NCBI GenBank assembly: GCA_016793325.1
Contig: JAEUKI010000075.1
Location: 62,001-126,000, forward strand
Direction: 5' to 3'
Source of the DNA: Myxococcales bacterium
GTDB taxonomy: Bacteria; Myxococcota_A; Polyangia; Polyangiales; Ga0077539
DNA length: 64,000 bases
Part shown: piece after piece, positions 41,664 through 50,672 of the stretch
How positions within the stretch are numbered: the first letter of the stretch is position 1
Layout: each line of letters opens with the position of its first letter
Translations under genes and position numbers: made by a program
The notes under the pieces: model-generated
Database searches by the model: none
What the model saw: only the letters and a program-made list of their open reading frames with translations
What the model was told of the DNA's origin: nothing

Positions 41664-43399
41664 CCGAAGCGCCGCGCGAGTCGAGCGCTGCGGACGGGAC
41701 CGCATCGTCATCGAGCTCGAGCGCGCTCTCTTTTGTCGCTCCGTTGCTGTCGTTCGCCGCGGTGTTCGCGCTCGCGGCGGCCGCGTATTTCGTGCGCAAC
41801 GGAGATGTTCCCTCGGCGTCGGGAGACGAAGGCAACTGGATGTCCATGGGGCATCGGCTCTTGCACGGGCTTCCGACGAGGCTCGGGCCGGACGCGCGCT
41901 TCGTCACGACCGCGTTCGCGCGGTTGATTTCGTGGGCGTATCGCCTCGCCGGCGACGTCACCATCGGCGCCGCGCGCAGCGTGCTCGGCGTCTCGCTGCT
42001 CGTGGGCTACGTCGCGCTCTTCGCGCTCGCGTGGCGCATGAAGGCCCGCGCCGTCGGCGCTGCGATCGTCGCCGTGGTCGCGCTGCACCCGTGGACCGTG
42101 TGGTGGTCGCGGAGCGTCGTCGCCCCGTACGCGATCTCGCTCGTGATCGCGATGCTCGGCCCGCTCGCGTGGGTGCACGCGATCACGAAGTACGGCGAGC
42201 CCTCGCGTGAGCCCGCGTACCTGCGGCACGTGTGGCTCGTGCTCGCGGGGCAGGTGCTCGTGAGCGGGATGCATTTCTCGCCGTTTTCGCTGATCGCGCT
42301 CACCGCGTGCGCCCTCTTCACGCTCGGGTCTCGCGACGGTCGACGCGCGCTCGCGACGCCCGGCCCGTGGCTCGCGCTGCTCGGTGTGTTCTTGCACGCG
42401 CTGCCCATCATTGCGGACGCGCGGACCGTGGTGAACCAAGCGCGACCGTCGCCCCGCTTCGTGGACTTCGAGCGGCGCGCGCAGAACCTCGTGCGCTCGA
42501 TCGTCGACGGGTTCTCCGGAGAGCAGACGCTTCGCGACTATGTAGGAGACAACGCGTACATGACGCTCGACGCGTCGCCGACGCGCGTGATCGCCGTCGC
42601 GACGTTGGCCTTCGCGCTCGTCCTCGCGCTCTACCGCCTGCGTCGCGAGGACCCCGGCGCGTCGCGCTCGGCCAACGCGTTGAGGCGCTTCGCGCCGCTC
42701 TATTTCGTGTGCGCGCTGGTGCTCCTGCCGATGATCCTCGCGCCCGCGCGAGACTGGTGGCTCGCGACGATCGACTCCGAGCGATACTTCTTCGTGATCC
42801 TCGCGCCCGCCGCGCTCTTGCTCGGCTCGACGCTCGTGCGACTGCCGCGCGCTGGAGCGGTGTTGACCGCGGCCCTCTGCGCGTATTTCGCGCTCGGGCC
42901 CAATCGTCGGGCGGCGCAGTATTTCTGGCACGGCGGCGGGCCCGATCACGGGTACTTCAGCGCGCATCGCGGGGGCGGATACCGCGGGTACAAAGTGCTC
43001 TCGGGGCCGAGCTCGCTCACGACGGCGATCTACCGGGCGTGTCGCGACGAGTCGCGCGGCGAGCCGATGAGCATCGCGTTCAACGACTACGCGTTTCATC
43101 CCGTGCGCGTGCTCATTCGCGTGAAGCCCGATCACAACTTGAACTCGGTGTACTTGCGCGACGCGTCGCTCGATCGCGGGAGACGGCTGTGCGTGCCCGT
43201 GTGGCCCGAAGTGATGTTCACCAACGGACACATTCCGGGGCACGCGGTGCAGCAGAACCGCTGGACGCGTGACTACGTGCTGCGTCGGATGGACGAGTCG
43301 CGAAGGATCGCAGCGTGGTCGCAGCCCAACGGGTTTCCGTTGGTCGAAGTGTACGTAGGGCGCGTGAGCGCCGCGGAAGCGGGACACCGGCCCGAGTAG
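41660..43399 (+). CDS. Polytopic membrane protein, glycosyltransferase (PMT/ArnT-like) candidate
   Basis: This 579-residue membrane protein has about ten hydrophobic helices and a soluble C-terminal domain of roughly 150 residues. After the first helix comes DEGNWMSMGHRLLHGLP, similar to the DE-containing loop of GT39/GT83 enzymes, which use a lipid-linked sugar donor. ALHPWTVWWSRSVVAPYA resembles the later loop with an aromatic/Arg cluster. It could glycosylate proteins or lipids at the membrane, but the exact family is not certain. The GTG at 41660 (VTEAP) overlaps the DUF2505 stop. The C-terminal domain has no recognised fold. Confidence 0.68.
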   Translation: MTEAPRESSAADGTASSSSSSALSFVAPLLSFAAVFALAAAAYFVRNGDVPSASGDEGNWMSMGHRLLHGLPTRLGPDARFVTTAFARLISWAYRLAGDVTIGAARSVLGVSLLVGYVALFALAWRMKARAVGAAIVAVVALHPWTVWWSRSVVAPYAISLVIAMLGPLAWVHAITKYGEPSREPAYLRHVWLVLAGQVLVSGMHFSPFSLIALTACALFTLGSRDGRRALATPGPWLALLGVFLHALPIIADARTVVNQARPSPRFVDFERRAQNLVRSIVDGFSGEQTLRDYVGDNAYMTLDASPTRVIAVATLAFALVLALYRLRREDPGASRSANALRRFAPLYFVCALVLLPMILAPARDWWLATIDSERYFFVILAPAALLLGSTLVRLPRAGAVLTAALCAYFALGPNRRAAQYFWHGGGPDHGYFSAHRGGGYRGYKVLSGPSSLTTAIYRACRDESRGEPMSIAFNDYAFHPVRVLIRVKPDHNLNSVYLRDASLDRGRRLCVPVWPEVMFTNGHIPGHAVQQNRWTRDYVLRRMDESRRIAAWSQPNGFPLVEVYVGRVSAAEAGHRPE

Positions 43400-43519
43400 C
43401 GAGGATCGCGAACGAGCACTGGCGTCTTTCTCGAAGCATCCGCGGGCGCTGCGCTCGCGCTCGACGCTCGATTGCTGCTCTGCGTCACGCATACGTCACC
43501 CGCGAACGCGCAGTGATTC

Positions 43520-46201
43520 ATGTATCGTCCGGTGCAGATGATGATCCCTCTGCGCTTTCGCTCTCCTTGGTCCTTGCTCGCTGCGGCGGGCGCGCTGTCC
43601 GCGGCCTGTTCGCAGCCGCCGTTGCCTGGTCCCGATCGTACGGACGACGCGACCGGTGACCTCGGTATGCCAACGGACACGCCGACGCCCGACGGTGGAA
43701 CTCCCGACACAGGTGTCGTGACAGACACTGGCATCGGCGGCGACGGAGGTGGCCCCGTCACCATGCCTCCGCGCATCACGACGTGCGCTGGCGACGCGCT
43801 TCCGTCGCTGCCCTCGGGAACCTGTAGCGTGACGGCGGGCGGAGCGAACCTGCTCATCACGGGCGACATCCTGACGCCCGGAGAAGTGTTTCGCGGCGGT
43901 CAAGTCGCGGTCAACGCGATGGGGCAGATCACCTGCGCAGCGTGTGACTGCAGCGCGATGGGCGCGGGCGCGACGCAGATCGTCTGTCCCGACGGCGTCG
44001 TGTCGCCGGGCCTCATCAACGCGCACGATCACATCACGTTCAACAACCAGCAGCCGTACACGCGGTCGGACGAGCGCTACGAGCACCGTCACGACTGGCG
44101 CAACGGCAACGATGGTCACACACGAATTCGAAACAACGGCGGCAGCCCCAACGCCGCGCAGCTCGCGTGGATCGAGCTCCGGCACATCGTCGCGGGCGCG
44201 ACGTCGGTCAACGGCTCCGGCGGGACCGCGGGCTACCTCCGCAACCTCGACTCGACGAGCGCGACGAGCACCACGCAGCTCGAAGGCGCCGCGGGTCCGC
44301 CCGCGGACTACGACACGTTTCCGTACGGAGACACGAGCGGAACAGAGCTCCGCGGGATGAGCTGCGGGACCCCGCCGCTCGCGACGCTGCTCACGCGCGG
44401 GTTCGCGGCGTACGTCCCGCACATCGCCGAGGGCATCGAGCAGTCGGCGCGACAAGAATTCTTGTGCGCGCGCATGGGGATGAACGACATCGTCGGCCCG
44501 CAAGCGGCGTTCATCCACGGCGTGGGTCTGCTCGCGTCGGACATCGGCGAGATGGCGCGCGACGGCGTCGATCTCATCTGGTCGCCGCGCACCAACATCA
44601 CGCTCTACGGCGACACCGCGCGCGTCACCGAGTACGCGCGGCTCGGCGTGAACATCGCGCTCGGGACCGATTGGCTCTCGACCGGCTCGATGAACATGCT
44701 CCGCGAGCTCAAGTGCGCGGACACGTTCAACCGCAACTTCTTGAACCGGTACTTCAACGACGAGCAGCTGTGGCTCATGGCGACGCGCAACGCCGCGGCC
44801 GCGCTCGGCTGGGACAATCGCTTGGGGACGCTCGCGCCCGGGCGCCTCGCGGACATCGCGATCTACGACGCCCGCATGCAGCGCGATCACCGCGCGGTGC
44901 TCGACGGATCGCCGCAGACCGTGGCGCTCGTGCTCCGCGGCGGGACGCCGCTCTACGGCGACGACGCGATCATCTCGGCGCTGCCCAACGGGATGATGTG
45001 CGAGACGCTCGACGTGTGCACCACGATGAAGCGCGCGTGCGTGTCGTCGCAGCCCGGCGGACAGACGCTCGCGATGCTGCGGATGGCCAACATGACGCAG
45101 TACCCGCTCTTCGCGTGCGGCGAGCCCATGAACGAGCCCTCGTGCCTCCCGGCGCGCACGCGCACGATGGCTCCGGCGGCGAGCGTCAACGGATCGACCG
45201 TGTACACGGGCATGTCGTCGATGGACGACCGCGACGGCGACGGGATCAACAACGGGATGGACAACTGCCCGGACGTGTTCAACCCGATCCGTCCGATCGA
45301 CAACATGCGCCAGGCGGACACCGACATGGACATGGTCGGCGACGCGTGTGACGTCTGCCCGCTCAACGCAGGCACGACGATGTGCTCGATGCCGGACCCC
45401 AACGATCGTGATGGCGACGGCGTCGCCAACGCGATGGACAACTGCCCGGACAACGCGAACCGCGATCAAGCGGACTCGGACATGGACGGAAAGGGCAACG
45501 TCTGCGACGCCTGCCCGATGGCGCCCAACCCCGGCGCGCAGATGTGCCCCGGGATGATGCTCTCGATCCCACAAATTCGAAATCCCATGTCGCCGATGCG
45601 GCCGATGACGAACGGCGCGATCGCGATCTCGGGCGCGGTCGTCACGGCGGTCAAGACCTCGGGGACCAACTTCGGCTTCTTCGTGCAAGACCGCATGGCG
45701 ACCGAGTGGGGTGGGATCTACGTGTTCACGGGGACGACGCGGCCGACGGTGATGGTGGGTGATCTCGTCAACGCGTCGGGGACGTTCACGACCTTCCAAG
45801 GCCTCGAGCAGATCGACGTTCGCATGGGAACGTACATGGCGATGGGGACCGCGGCCGTTCCTGCGCCGGTCGTCGTGACGCCCGCCGACGTGCGCACGGG
45901 CGGCGCGCGCGCGATGCCGCTGCAATCCATGCTCATGCGCTTGAATATGGTCACCTGCAGCGGCGGGACGCCTGCGATGGTGGGCACCACCCCCATCGCG
46001 ACGGACTTCTTGGCAGGCACCAGCGCGACCGACGCGATGTCCGCGCTCGTCACGAGCTTCATCGTGAGCGACACGATGGCGCCTCCCATGGTCAGCGCGA
46101 TGATGGGCGACACGTTCGTCTCGATTACCGGTGTCGGTTACGCGTTCGGCATGCAGAACAAGATCGCGCCGCGCACGCTGGCCGACGTCGTTCGCATGTG
46201 A
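43520..46201 (+). CDS. Amidohydrolase lipoprotein with TSP3 repeats and OB-fold domain
   Basis: This 893-residue surface protein has a lipoprotein signal (WSLLAAAGALSAAC; C30 counting from ATG 43520, with ATGs at 43538/43541 also possible) and an Asp/Gly/Thr linker. An amidohydrolase-superfamily barrel follows, with a metal site HDH in SPGLINAHDHITF, FIHGVGL and the late Asp in LGTDWLSTGS. NAAAALGWDNRLGTLAPGRLADIAIYD is the usual end of the barrel. Two thrombospondin type 3 calcium repeats follow (DRDGDGINNGMDNCPD and DRDGDGVANAMDNCPD). The C-terminus resembles an OB-fold domain (ISGAVVTAVKTSGTNFGFFVQD). It is probably a cell-surface hydrolase of C-N or C-O bonds with unknown substrate. Confidence 0.88.
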   Translation: MYRPVQMMIPLRFRSPWSLLAAAGALSAACSQPPLPGPDRTDDATGDLGMPTDTPTPDGGTPDTGVVTDTGIGGDGGGPVTMPPRITTCAGDALPSLPSGTCSVTAGGANLLITGDILTPGEVFRGGQVAVNAMGQITCAACDCSAMGAGATQIVCPDGVVSPGLINAHDHITFNNQQPYTRSDERYEHRHDWRNGNDGHTRIRNNGGSPNAAQLAWIELRHIVAGATSVNGSGGTAGYLRNLDSTSATSTTQLEGAAGPPADYDTFPYGDTSGTELRGMSCGTPPLATLLTRGFAAYVPHIAEGIEQSARQEFLCARMGMNDIVGPQAAFIHGVGLLASDIGEMARDGVDLIWSPRTNITLYGDTARVTEYARLGVNIALGTDWLSTGSMNMLRELKCADTFNRNFLNRYFNDEQLWLMATRNAAAALGWDNRLGTLAPGRLADIAIYDARMQRDHRAVLDGSPQTVALVLRGGTPLYGDDAIISALPNGMMCETLDVCTTMKRACVSSQPGGQTLAMLRMANMTQYPLFACGEPMNEPSCLPARTRTMAPAASVNGSTVYTGMSSMDDRDGDGINNGMDNCPDVFNPIRPIDNMRQADTDMDMVGDACDVCPLNAGTTMCSMPDPNDRDGDGVANAMDNCPDNANRDQADSDMDGKGNVCDACPMAPNPGAQMCPGMMLSIPQIRNPMSPMRPMTNGAIAISGAVVTAVKTSGTNFGFFVQDRMATEWGGIYVFTGTTRPTVMVGDLVNASGTFTTFQGLEQIDVRMGTYMAMGTAAVPAPVVVTPADVRTGGARAMPLQSMLMRLNMVTCSGGTPAMVGTTPIATDFLAGTSATDAMSALVTSFIVSDTMAPPMVSAMMGDTFVSITGVGYAFGMQNKIAPRTLADVVRM

Positions 46202-46210
46202 GCTACGCGC

Positions 46211-47605
46211 TCAGCGCGACGCCTGCTCGTTCACGCGCGTGGGTGGGACCGCGGGCTCGGGCAAGATCCAGCCGCTCTTCAGGCCGATCGCCTTGAGCTC
46301 GCCGACGAGGTGCTGAAACGTGAGGGGCTTGGCGAGCACCTGCTCGACGCCGAGCGCCTTGAATTTGCGCACCGCTTCGGGGACGGGCCGCGCGGTCCAC
46401 GCGATCGCGCGCAGCTGCGCTCCGTTGCGGCGCTCGCGGAGGCTCGCGAGCGTCTCGGTCCCGTCCCGGCCGGGCATGTGCAGGTCGAGCACGACGAGGT
46501 CCGGCGCCATCTGCCATCGCTCGAGCGCTTCGTCGCCCGAGTTGGCGACGTCGATCACGATGTCGATCCCTCGAAACGCGGTCTCGATCGCGCGCGCCGC
46601 GAGGCGAGCCAACATCGGATCGTCGTCGATGACGAGCGCGCGCAACCCCACGGGCGCGGTCGCGTTGTCCATCGTGGGCTCGGCGCTCGGGCGCCGCTCG
46701 AACTCGGCGATGATCGCGTCGATCGCGTGCGCGAACGCGAGGGCTGTCGGAAACCTTCGGGCGGGCACCTTCTCGAGCGCGCGCGCGACGAGCGCGTCCA
46801 CGGGCGCGAGCGTCGGCTCGATCGACGACGGCGCGGGCGGCGTGTCGTTGACGTGCGACATCATGAGCCGAACGACCGACGGAGCGACGAACGGCAGCCG
46901 CCCTGTCAGCGCTTCGAACAGCGTGCATCCGAGCGCGTACACGTCGGTCGCGGGGACGATCACGTGCTGCGGGATCGCTTGTTCGGGCGCCATGTACCCG
47001 GGGGTTCCTGCGATGTCGAGCTCGTCGCCGAGAAACGAACCCGCGAGCGTCGCGATCCCGAAATCGACGAGCACCGCGCGACCGGTGCCCTCTTCGATCA
47101 CGATGTTGCTCGGCTTCACGTCGCAGTGAACGAGGCCCGCGGCGTGCACCGCGCTCAAGCCCACGGCGATGTCTCGAACGATGGCGAGCGCGCGCAACGG
47201 TGAGAGCGTACGGGCCTGCGACGGCGCGACGAGCGACGCGAGCGTGACCCCTTCGACGAACTCCATCGCGAAGAACGGCTGCCGATCGTGGAGCCCGAAC
47301 GAGTAGAGCGCCGCGACGTGCTCGCTTCGCACCGCGGCGATCGCCGAGGCTTCGCGTCGAAACTGCTGCACGCGCTGCGCGGTGACCGGCGTGGCTTGGG
47401 CGTGGAGAAACTTCACCGCCGCGCGACGCTCGAGCGTCACGTCGATGGCCGAGTACACGGCGCCCATCCCGCCGGAGCCGAGCTTGGATCCGAGCCTGAA
47501 GCGCTGATCGACGAGCGGCTCGGTGTGGCTGCGGTCTTGCCCGCAGAGCTCGCAGCGCTCGTCCTCGCGGCGCACGAAGAACTTGCACTCGTCACACCAT
47601 TTCAT
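46211..47605 (-). CDS. Ser/Thr kinase-receiver fusion with N-terminal Cys ribbon
   Basis: This 464-residue cytoplasmic protein joins three parts. The first 25 residues carry CDEC and CELC, a zinc-ribbon-like pair. A Hanks kinase follows (GSGGMGAVY, AAVKFL, DFGIAT, GTPGYMAPEQ) whose catalytic-loop Arg is replaced by Cys: HCDVKPSN, H160-C161-D162. It is therefore a non-RD kinase that does not need activation-loop phosphorylation in the usual way. From about residue 325 there is a receiver domain with DDD and phospho-acceptor D374 (VVLDLHMPG). The order kinase-then-receiver suggests that phosphorylation of D374 controls the kinase. The gene overlaps the upstream histidine kinase (ATGA at 47602-47605), its likely phosphate donor. 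Confidence 0.92.
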   Translation of the reverse strand: MKWCDECKFFVRREDERCELCGQDRSHTEPLVDQRFRLGSKLGSGGMGAVYSAIDVTLERRAAVKFLHAQATPVTAQRVQQFRREASAIAAVRSEHVAALYSFGLHDRQPFFAMEFVEGVTLASLVAPSQARTLSPLRALAIVRDIAVGLSAVHAAGLVHCDVKPSNIVIEEGTGRAVLVDFGIATLAGSFLGDELDIAGTPGYMAPEQAIPQHVIVPATDVYALGCTLFEALTGRLPFVAPSVVRLMMSHVNDTPPAPSSIEPTLAPVDALVARALEKVPARRFPTALAFAHAIDAIIAEFERRPSAEPTMDNATAPVGLRALVIDDDPMLARLAARAIETAFRGIDIVIDVANSGDEALERWQMAPDLVVLDLHMPGRDGTETLASLRERRNGAQLRAIAWTARPVPEAVRKFKALGVEQVLAKPLTFQHLVGELKAIGLKSGWILPEPAVPPTRVNEQASR

Positions 47606-49350
47606 GGCGAGGCCCCTTCGGTCGCCTTCGGCAAGACGATCGAGAACACCGAGCCCTGCCCGACGACCGAGTGCACGCGCACGACGCCGTTCATCCGCTC
47701 GACGACGCGGCGAACGATCGTGAGCCCGAGCCCGTGTCCCCCTGCGTCCTTCGAGAGCCGGACGAACGGTTGAAACAGCTTGGACTGCTCGCTCTCGGTG
47801 AGCCCGCGGCCGTTGTCGCTGACGGACAAGATCACGTTGGCGCCGTCTTCACGGGCGAGGATCGTGACGGACGGAGGCGCGCCCCCGTACCGGATCGCGT
47901 TTGTCGCGAGGTTGACGATCGCCGCTTCGATCCAGGGGCCGTGTCCGCACGCCACGCTCGCGTCCGCGTCGGCGCGAACGGTCGCGCGTCGCTCGTTCGC
48001 CAAGGGCTCGATCCGTCGCGTCACCTCGTCGAACACCGACGCGAGCGCGACGGGCTCCATCGCGACCGCGCCGCGCCGCGCCTTCGCGAGCAGCAAGAGC
48101 GCGTCGATGATGTCGACCATCTTCGCGCTCGACCACAGCAGGTCCTTCACGGTCGCGCGGACGAGCGCCGGATCCGAGCAAAAAGGCTCTTCGCCGAGCA
48201 TCGACGCGAAGCCGATGATGGCCGTCAGGGGCGTCTTCAAATCGTGCGCGACGCGCCCCGAAAACTCCGCGAGGTCCGCGTTGGCCTCTTCGAGCGCGAG
48301 GCTCGAGGTGCGCAGCTCGCGCTGATACGAGTCGCTGATCTTGCCGATCTTCACGAGCCGCCGCGCGAGCCGCGCGTAGCGCGTCGCGAGCCCGCGCACG
48401 GTGTCTCCGTTGGCCACGCCGGCGCGCGAGAGCTCTTCGACCCACGCGAGCTCGGCCTCGTCGTCGCCGATGTCCGGAGGCGTCTTGCTCACGGGAATCG
48501 CGCTCGCTTCGTTGAGCATCAGCCCGATCATCGCGAGCGAGCGGTGCCCGCGGTGTTCGAGCAAGAGCTCGCGCAGGCGCGTGACGGGCGTGGCGTTGAG
48601 CGCGTCGATTCCGCTGCGATTCTTGTTGGGTCCGACGAGCGCGAGCTGCTCGGCCGTGTGCGACTCGATCGCGAACACGGGCTGGCCGACGGCGAGCTCG
48701 AGCTCGCAGTCCGACAAGGTGAGCACCGAGCGCCCGATGACGAGCGCGCCTTGGGGACCGCCGCAGCAGCGGGCGACGAGCTCCCGACGAGACAGATCGA
48801 TGACCGCGCAGAAGAGCGCGCCACGGTCCGCGCCGACAGCGTCGCAGAGCCGTGTCCATTGGTCGCACAGCGCCGCGGGGAGCGCGGCTTCGATCGTGCG
48901 TCCCGGGTCGTAGAACAACGTGCGCCACTCGGCGAACGCGAGCGCGGCGGCCACGCCTCCGACGGGGAGCTGCGCGAGCGAGACCACCACCCGAGCGCCG
49001 TCGAACACGCGGAGATCCGCGCAGTGTTGGTAGCCGTCGTCGCCGGGCTCGATGGCGACCGCGGCCTCGAGGGGCGCGCGGATGGGGTCGGGGGTCCCGC
49101 TCGTGATCAAGCGGAGGGCGGAGGCGTGCTGCGCGCGTCGCTCGGATTGCAGCGACTCGAGCGCTGCGCGGAGCGTGCGGGCGTCGCGGTCTTGCTGATC
49201 GAGGAGCGACTGCGACGCGAACGCGCGGCCGTCGGCGACCGAAGCGAGCTCCGCGAGCCGCACGATCGCAGCGCGGATGGACGGATGATTCGCGAGCTCG
49301 GGGTTCTCGAGCAGCGCCGCGACGATCCGCGTGTGTTCGTCGGAAGCCAT
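47602..49350 (-). CDS. Sensor histidine kinase, soluble
   Basis: This 582-residue protein, counted from ATG 49350, has no membrane segment. The N-terminal half resembles a GAF-like sensing region (SVLTLSDCELELAVGQPVFAIESH). It also contains CCGG and a helical linker. The transmitter has the phospho-His H369 in VAHDLKTPLTAIIGF, an N-box (ATNAIRYGG), VSDNGRGLTESE and GGHGLGLTIVRRV, so HisKA and HATPase are complete. Another ATG (49389) in the same frame would leave only 21 bp to the divergent SiaB start. It overlaps the kinase-receiver gene and probably phosphorylates that receiver. Confidence 0.88.
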   Translation of the reverse strand: MASDEHTRIVAALLENPELANHPSIRAAIVRLAELASVADGRAFASQSLLDQQDRDARTLRAALESLQSERRAQHASALRLITSGTPDPIRAPLEAAVAIEPGDDGYQHCADLRVFDGARVVVSLAQLPVGGVAAALAFAEWRTLFYDPGRTIEAALPAALCDQWTRLCDAVGADRGALFCAVIDLSRRELVARCCGGPQGALVIGRSVLTLSDCELELAVGQPVFAIESHTAEQLALVGPNKNRSGIDALNATPVTRLRELLLEHRGHRSLAMIGLMLNEASAIPVSKTPPDIGDDEAELAWVEELSRAGVANGDTVRGLATRYARLARRLVKIGKISDSYQRELRTSSLALEEANADLAEFSGRVAHDLKTPLTAIIGFASMLGEEPFCSDPALVRATVKDLLWSSAKMVDIIDALLLLAKARRGAVAMEPVALASVFDEVTRRIEPLANERRATVRADADASVACGHGPWIEAAIVNLATNAIRYGGAPPSVTILAREDGANVILSVSDNGRGLTESEQSKLFQPFVRLSKDAGGHGLGLTIVRRVVERMNGVVRVHSVVGQGSVFSIVLPKATEGASP

Positions 49351-49410
49351 TTGTTCGACGTCGCTCGTAGCCTGTGCGCCCAACAACATACTACAGTCCG
49401 CCGTCTTCGC

Positions 49411-49977
49411 ATGACCGCTTCGCTCTCTGTCGCGACGTTGATCGAGCTTGGAAATCGCCTACGACTCGCCAACATCCAGCTCTGTTTCAGCGGACCTTTT
49501 ACGACCGGAATCATCCAGCATTTCGGCGCCGCGCTCCGGACGTACCTCGAGCGCGGGCAGTCGAACGCCTCGGAGGTGACCGGCGTCTTCTCGGTGTACA
49601 TCGAGATGGCGCAGAACATTCAGCGCTACACGACGCGGCACTACGAGGCGCTCGCCTCGGCGGGCGTGGGCGCGTCGAACGGCATCATCGTGATCGGCCG
49701 CAACGAGCGGCGGACCCTGCTCGTGGCAGGAAACTGGGTGCTGCGCCCTTCGCTCGATCCGCTTATCGCGCGCGTCCAAGAGCTGCGCTCGCTCGATGAA
49801 GCCGCGCTCAAGGCTCGGTACAAGCAGCAGCTCCGCGCGGCTCCGAGCGACAGCGAGGAGGACGGCGCGGGGATGGGGCTCATCACGATCGCGCGTCACG
49901 CCTCGGCGCCGATCGAGTGCGAACACGTCGAGCACCCGCAAGGGCTCGCGTTCTTCTCTCTGTCGGCGGAGGTGTGA
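49411..49977 (+). CDS. siaB: SiaB-like kinase (GHKL-type)
   Basis: This 188-residue protein matches the SiaB family of Pseudomonas (DUF6272), a Ser/Thr kinase with a histidine-kinase-like ATPase fold that phosphorylates SiaC. The N-box-like EMAQNIQRYTTRHYE and the G-box GAGMGLITIARH are present, as is IVIGRNERRTLLVAGN. The start ATG 49411 fits the family N-terminus (FSGPFTTGIIQHFGAALR). It is 3 bp before siaC. In Pseudomonas SiaB and the phosphatase SiaA set SiaC phosphorylation and thereby c-di-GMP output through SiaD. Neither SiaA nor SiaD is in this window. Confidence 0.85.
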   Translation: MTASLSVATLIELGNRLRLANIQLCFSGPFTTGIIQHFGAALRTYLERGQSNASEVTGVFSVYIEMAQNIQRYTTRHYEALASAGVGASNGIIVIGRNERRTLLVAGNWVLRPSLDPLIARVQELRSLDEAALKARYKQQLRAAPSDSEEDGAGMGLITIARHASAPIECEHVEHPQGLAFFSLSAEV

Positions 49978-49980
49978 GCC

Positions 49981-50355
49981 GTGGCGATCTTCGCGAACAT
50001 CGCAGGGACCGACACGACCCCGTCCGTCGCGTTCGACCCGGTCGAGCGCAGGCTCTCGCTCGAAGGAGAGTCGTATCCCGAGAACGCGTTTCGGTTCTTT
50101 CGACCGATCATCGAGTGGGCCCGCGCCCACTGCGCGAGCGACGGGCTCACCCTCGACCTGCGGATCGTCTACATGAACACCAGCAGCGTCCGCTGCGTGA
50201 TGGACTTGCTCGACGTGCTCGAGGACGCCTTCGCGCGCGGTCGCGTCGTCAAGGTCGTGTGGCGTCACCGAAGCACCGACGAGCGCGCGCGCCGGATGGG
50301 CGAGGAGTTCGTCGAGGACCTCACGGTGCCGAGCGAGATCGTCAGCGAGCCATAA
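49981..50355 (+). CDS. siaC: SiaC-like partner-switch phosphoprotein (DUF1987)
   Basis: This 124-residue protein has the SiaC signature: VAFDPVERRLSLEGESYPENAFRFF, then PIIEWARAH, and YMNTSSVRCVMDLLDVLE. T67 and S68 correspond to the phosphosite region of Pseudomonas SiaC (Thr68). It is an STAS-like adaptor whose unphosphorylated form binds an effector. It starts with GTG 49981, four bases after the siaB stop, so the two form an operon. The effector is likely to be outside this window or to be the kinase-receiver fusion on the other side, which is inference. Confidence 0.88.
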   Translation: MAIFANIAGTDTTPSVAFDPVERRLSLEGESYPENAFRFFRPIIEWARAHCASDGLTLDLRIVYMNTSSVRCVMDLLDVLEDAFARGRVVKVVWRHRSTDERARRMGEEFVEDLTVPSEIVSEP

Positions 50356-50461
50356 ACGCTGAGAAAACCGGGGGCGTCAAAATTGACCGAGCGTGTCCCA
50401 AGTTTGGGACGCAGTGGGACCGATCGGTCCCAGCGGTGGTTCGTGCCCTGATCGCGATCGC

Positions 50462-50549
50462 GACGCCCCGTTGGAAGGACTACACGCAGTGAGCTCACTC
50501 CTGGGAAATATCCTGGGATGCTTGCGTGGCGTGTAGCCAACGGAAGGCG
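50462..50549. repeat. Palindromic element, copy D (doublet 2)
   Basis: This copy has the same ends as copies A and B (GACGCCCCGTTGGAAGGA and GTGTAGCCAACGGAAGGCG). The core differs: GTGAGCTCAC, a perfect 10-bp palindrome, followed by TCCTGGGAAATATCCTGGGA. Confidence 0.85.
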
Positions 50550-50563
50550 GAGCGAAATCCGTC

Positions 50564-50651
50564 GACGCCCCGTTGGAAGGACTACACGCAGTGAGCTCAC
50601 TCCTGGGAAATATCCTGGGATGCTTGCTTGGCGTGTAGCCAACGGAAGGCG
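50564..50651. repeat. Palindromic element, copy E (doublet 2)
   Basis: This copy is almost identical to copy D, with the same GTGAGCTCAC core. It starts 102 bp after copy D, with a 14-bp spacer ending TCCGTC, as in doublet 1. Confidence 0.85.
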
Positions 50652-50672
50652 GAGGCGCTCTTCGGGGCTGCG

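Larger units (their letters stand above)
50356..50672. other. Non-coding gap with repeat doublet 2
   Basis: I see no gene here. The gap between siaC and the stop of the Cys-rich protein is mostly filled by the palindromic-element doublet at 50462-50651. It also holds a GACCGATCGGTC palindrome at about 50419-50430. Confidence 0.65.
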
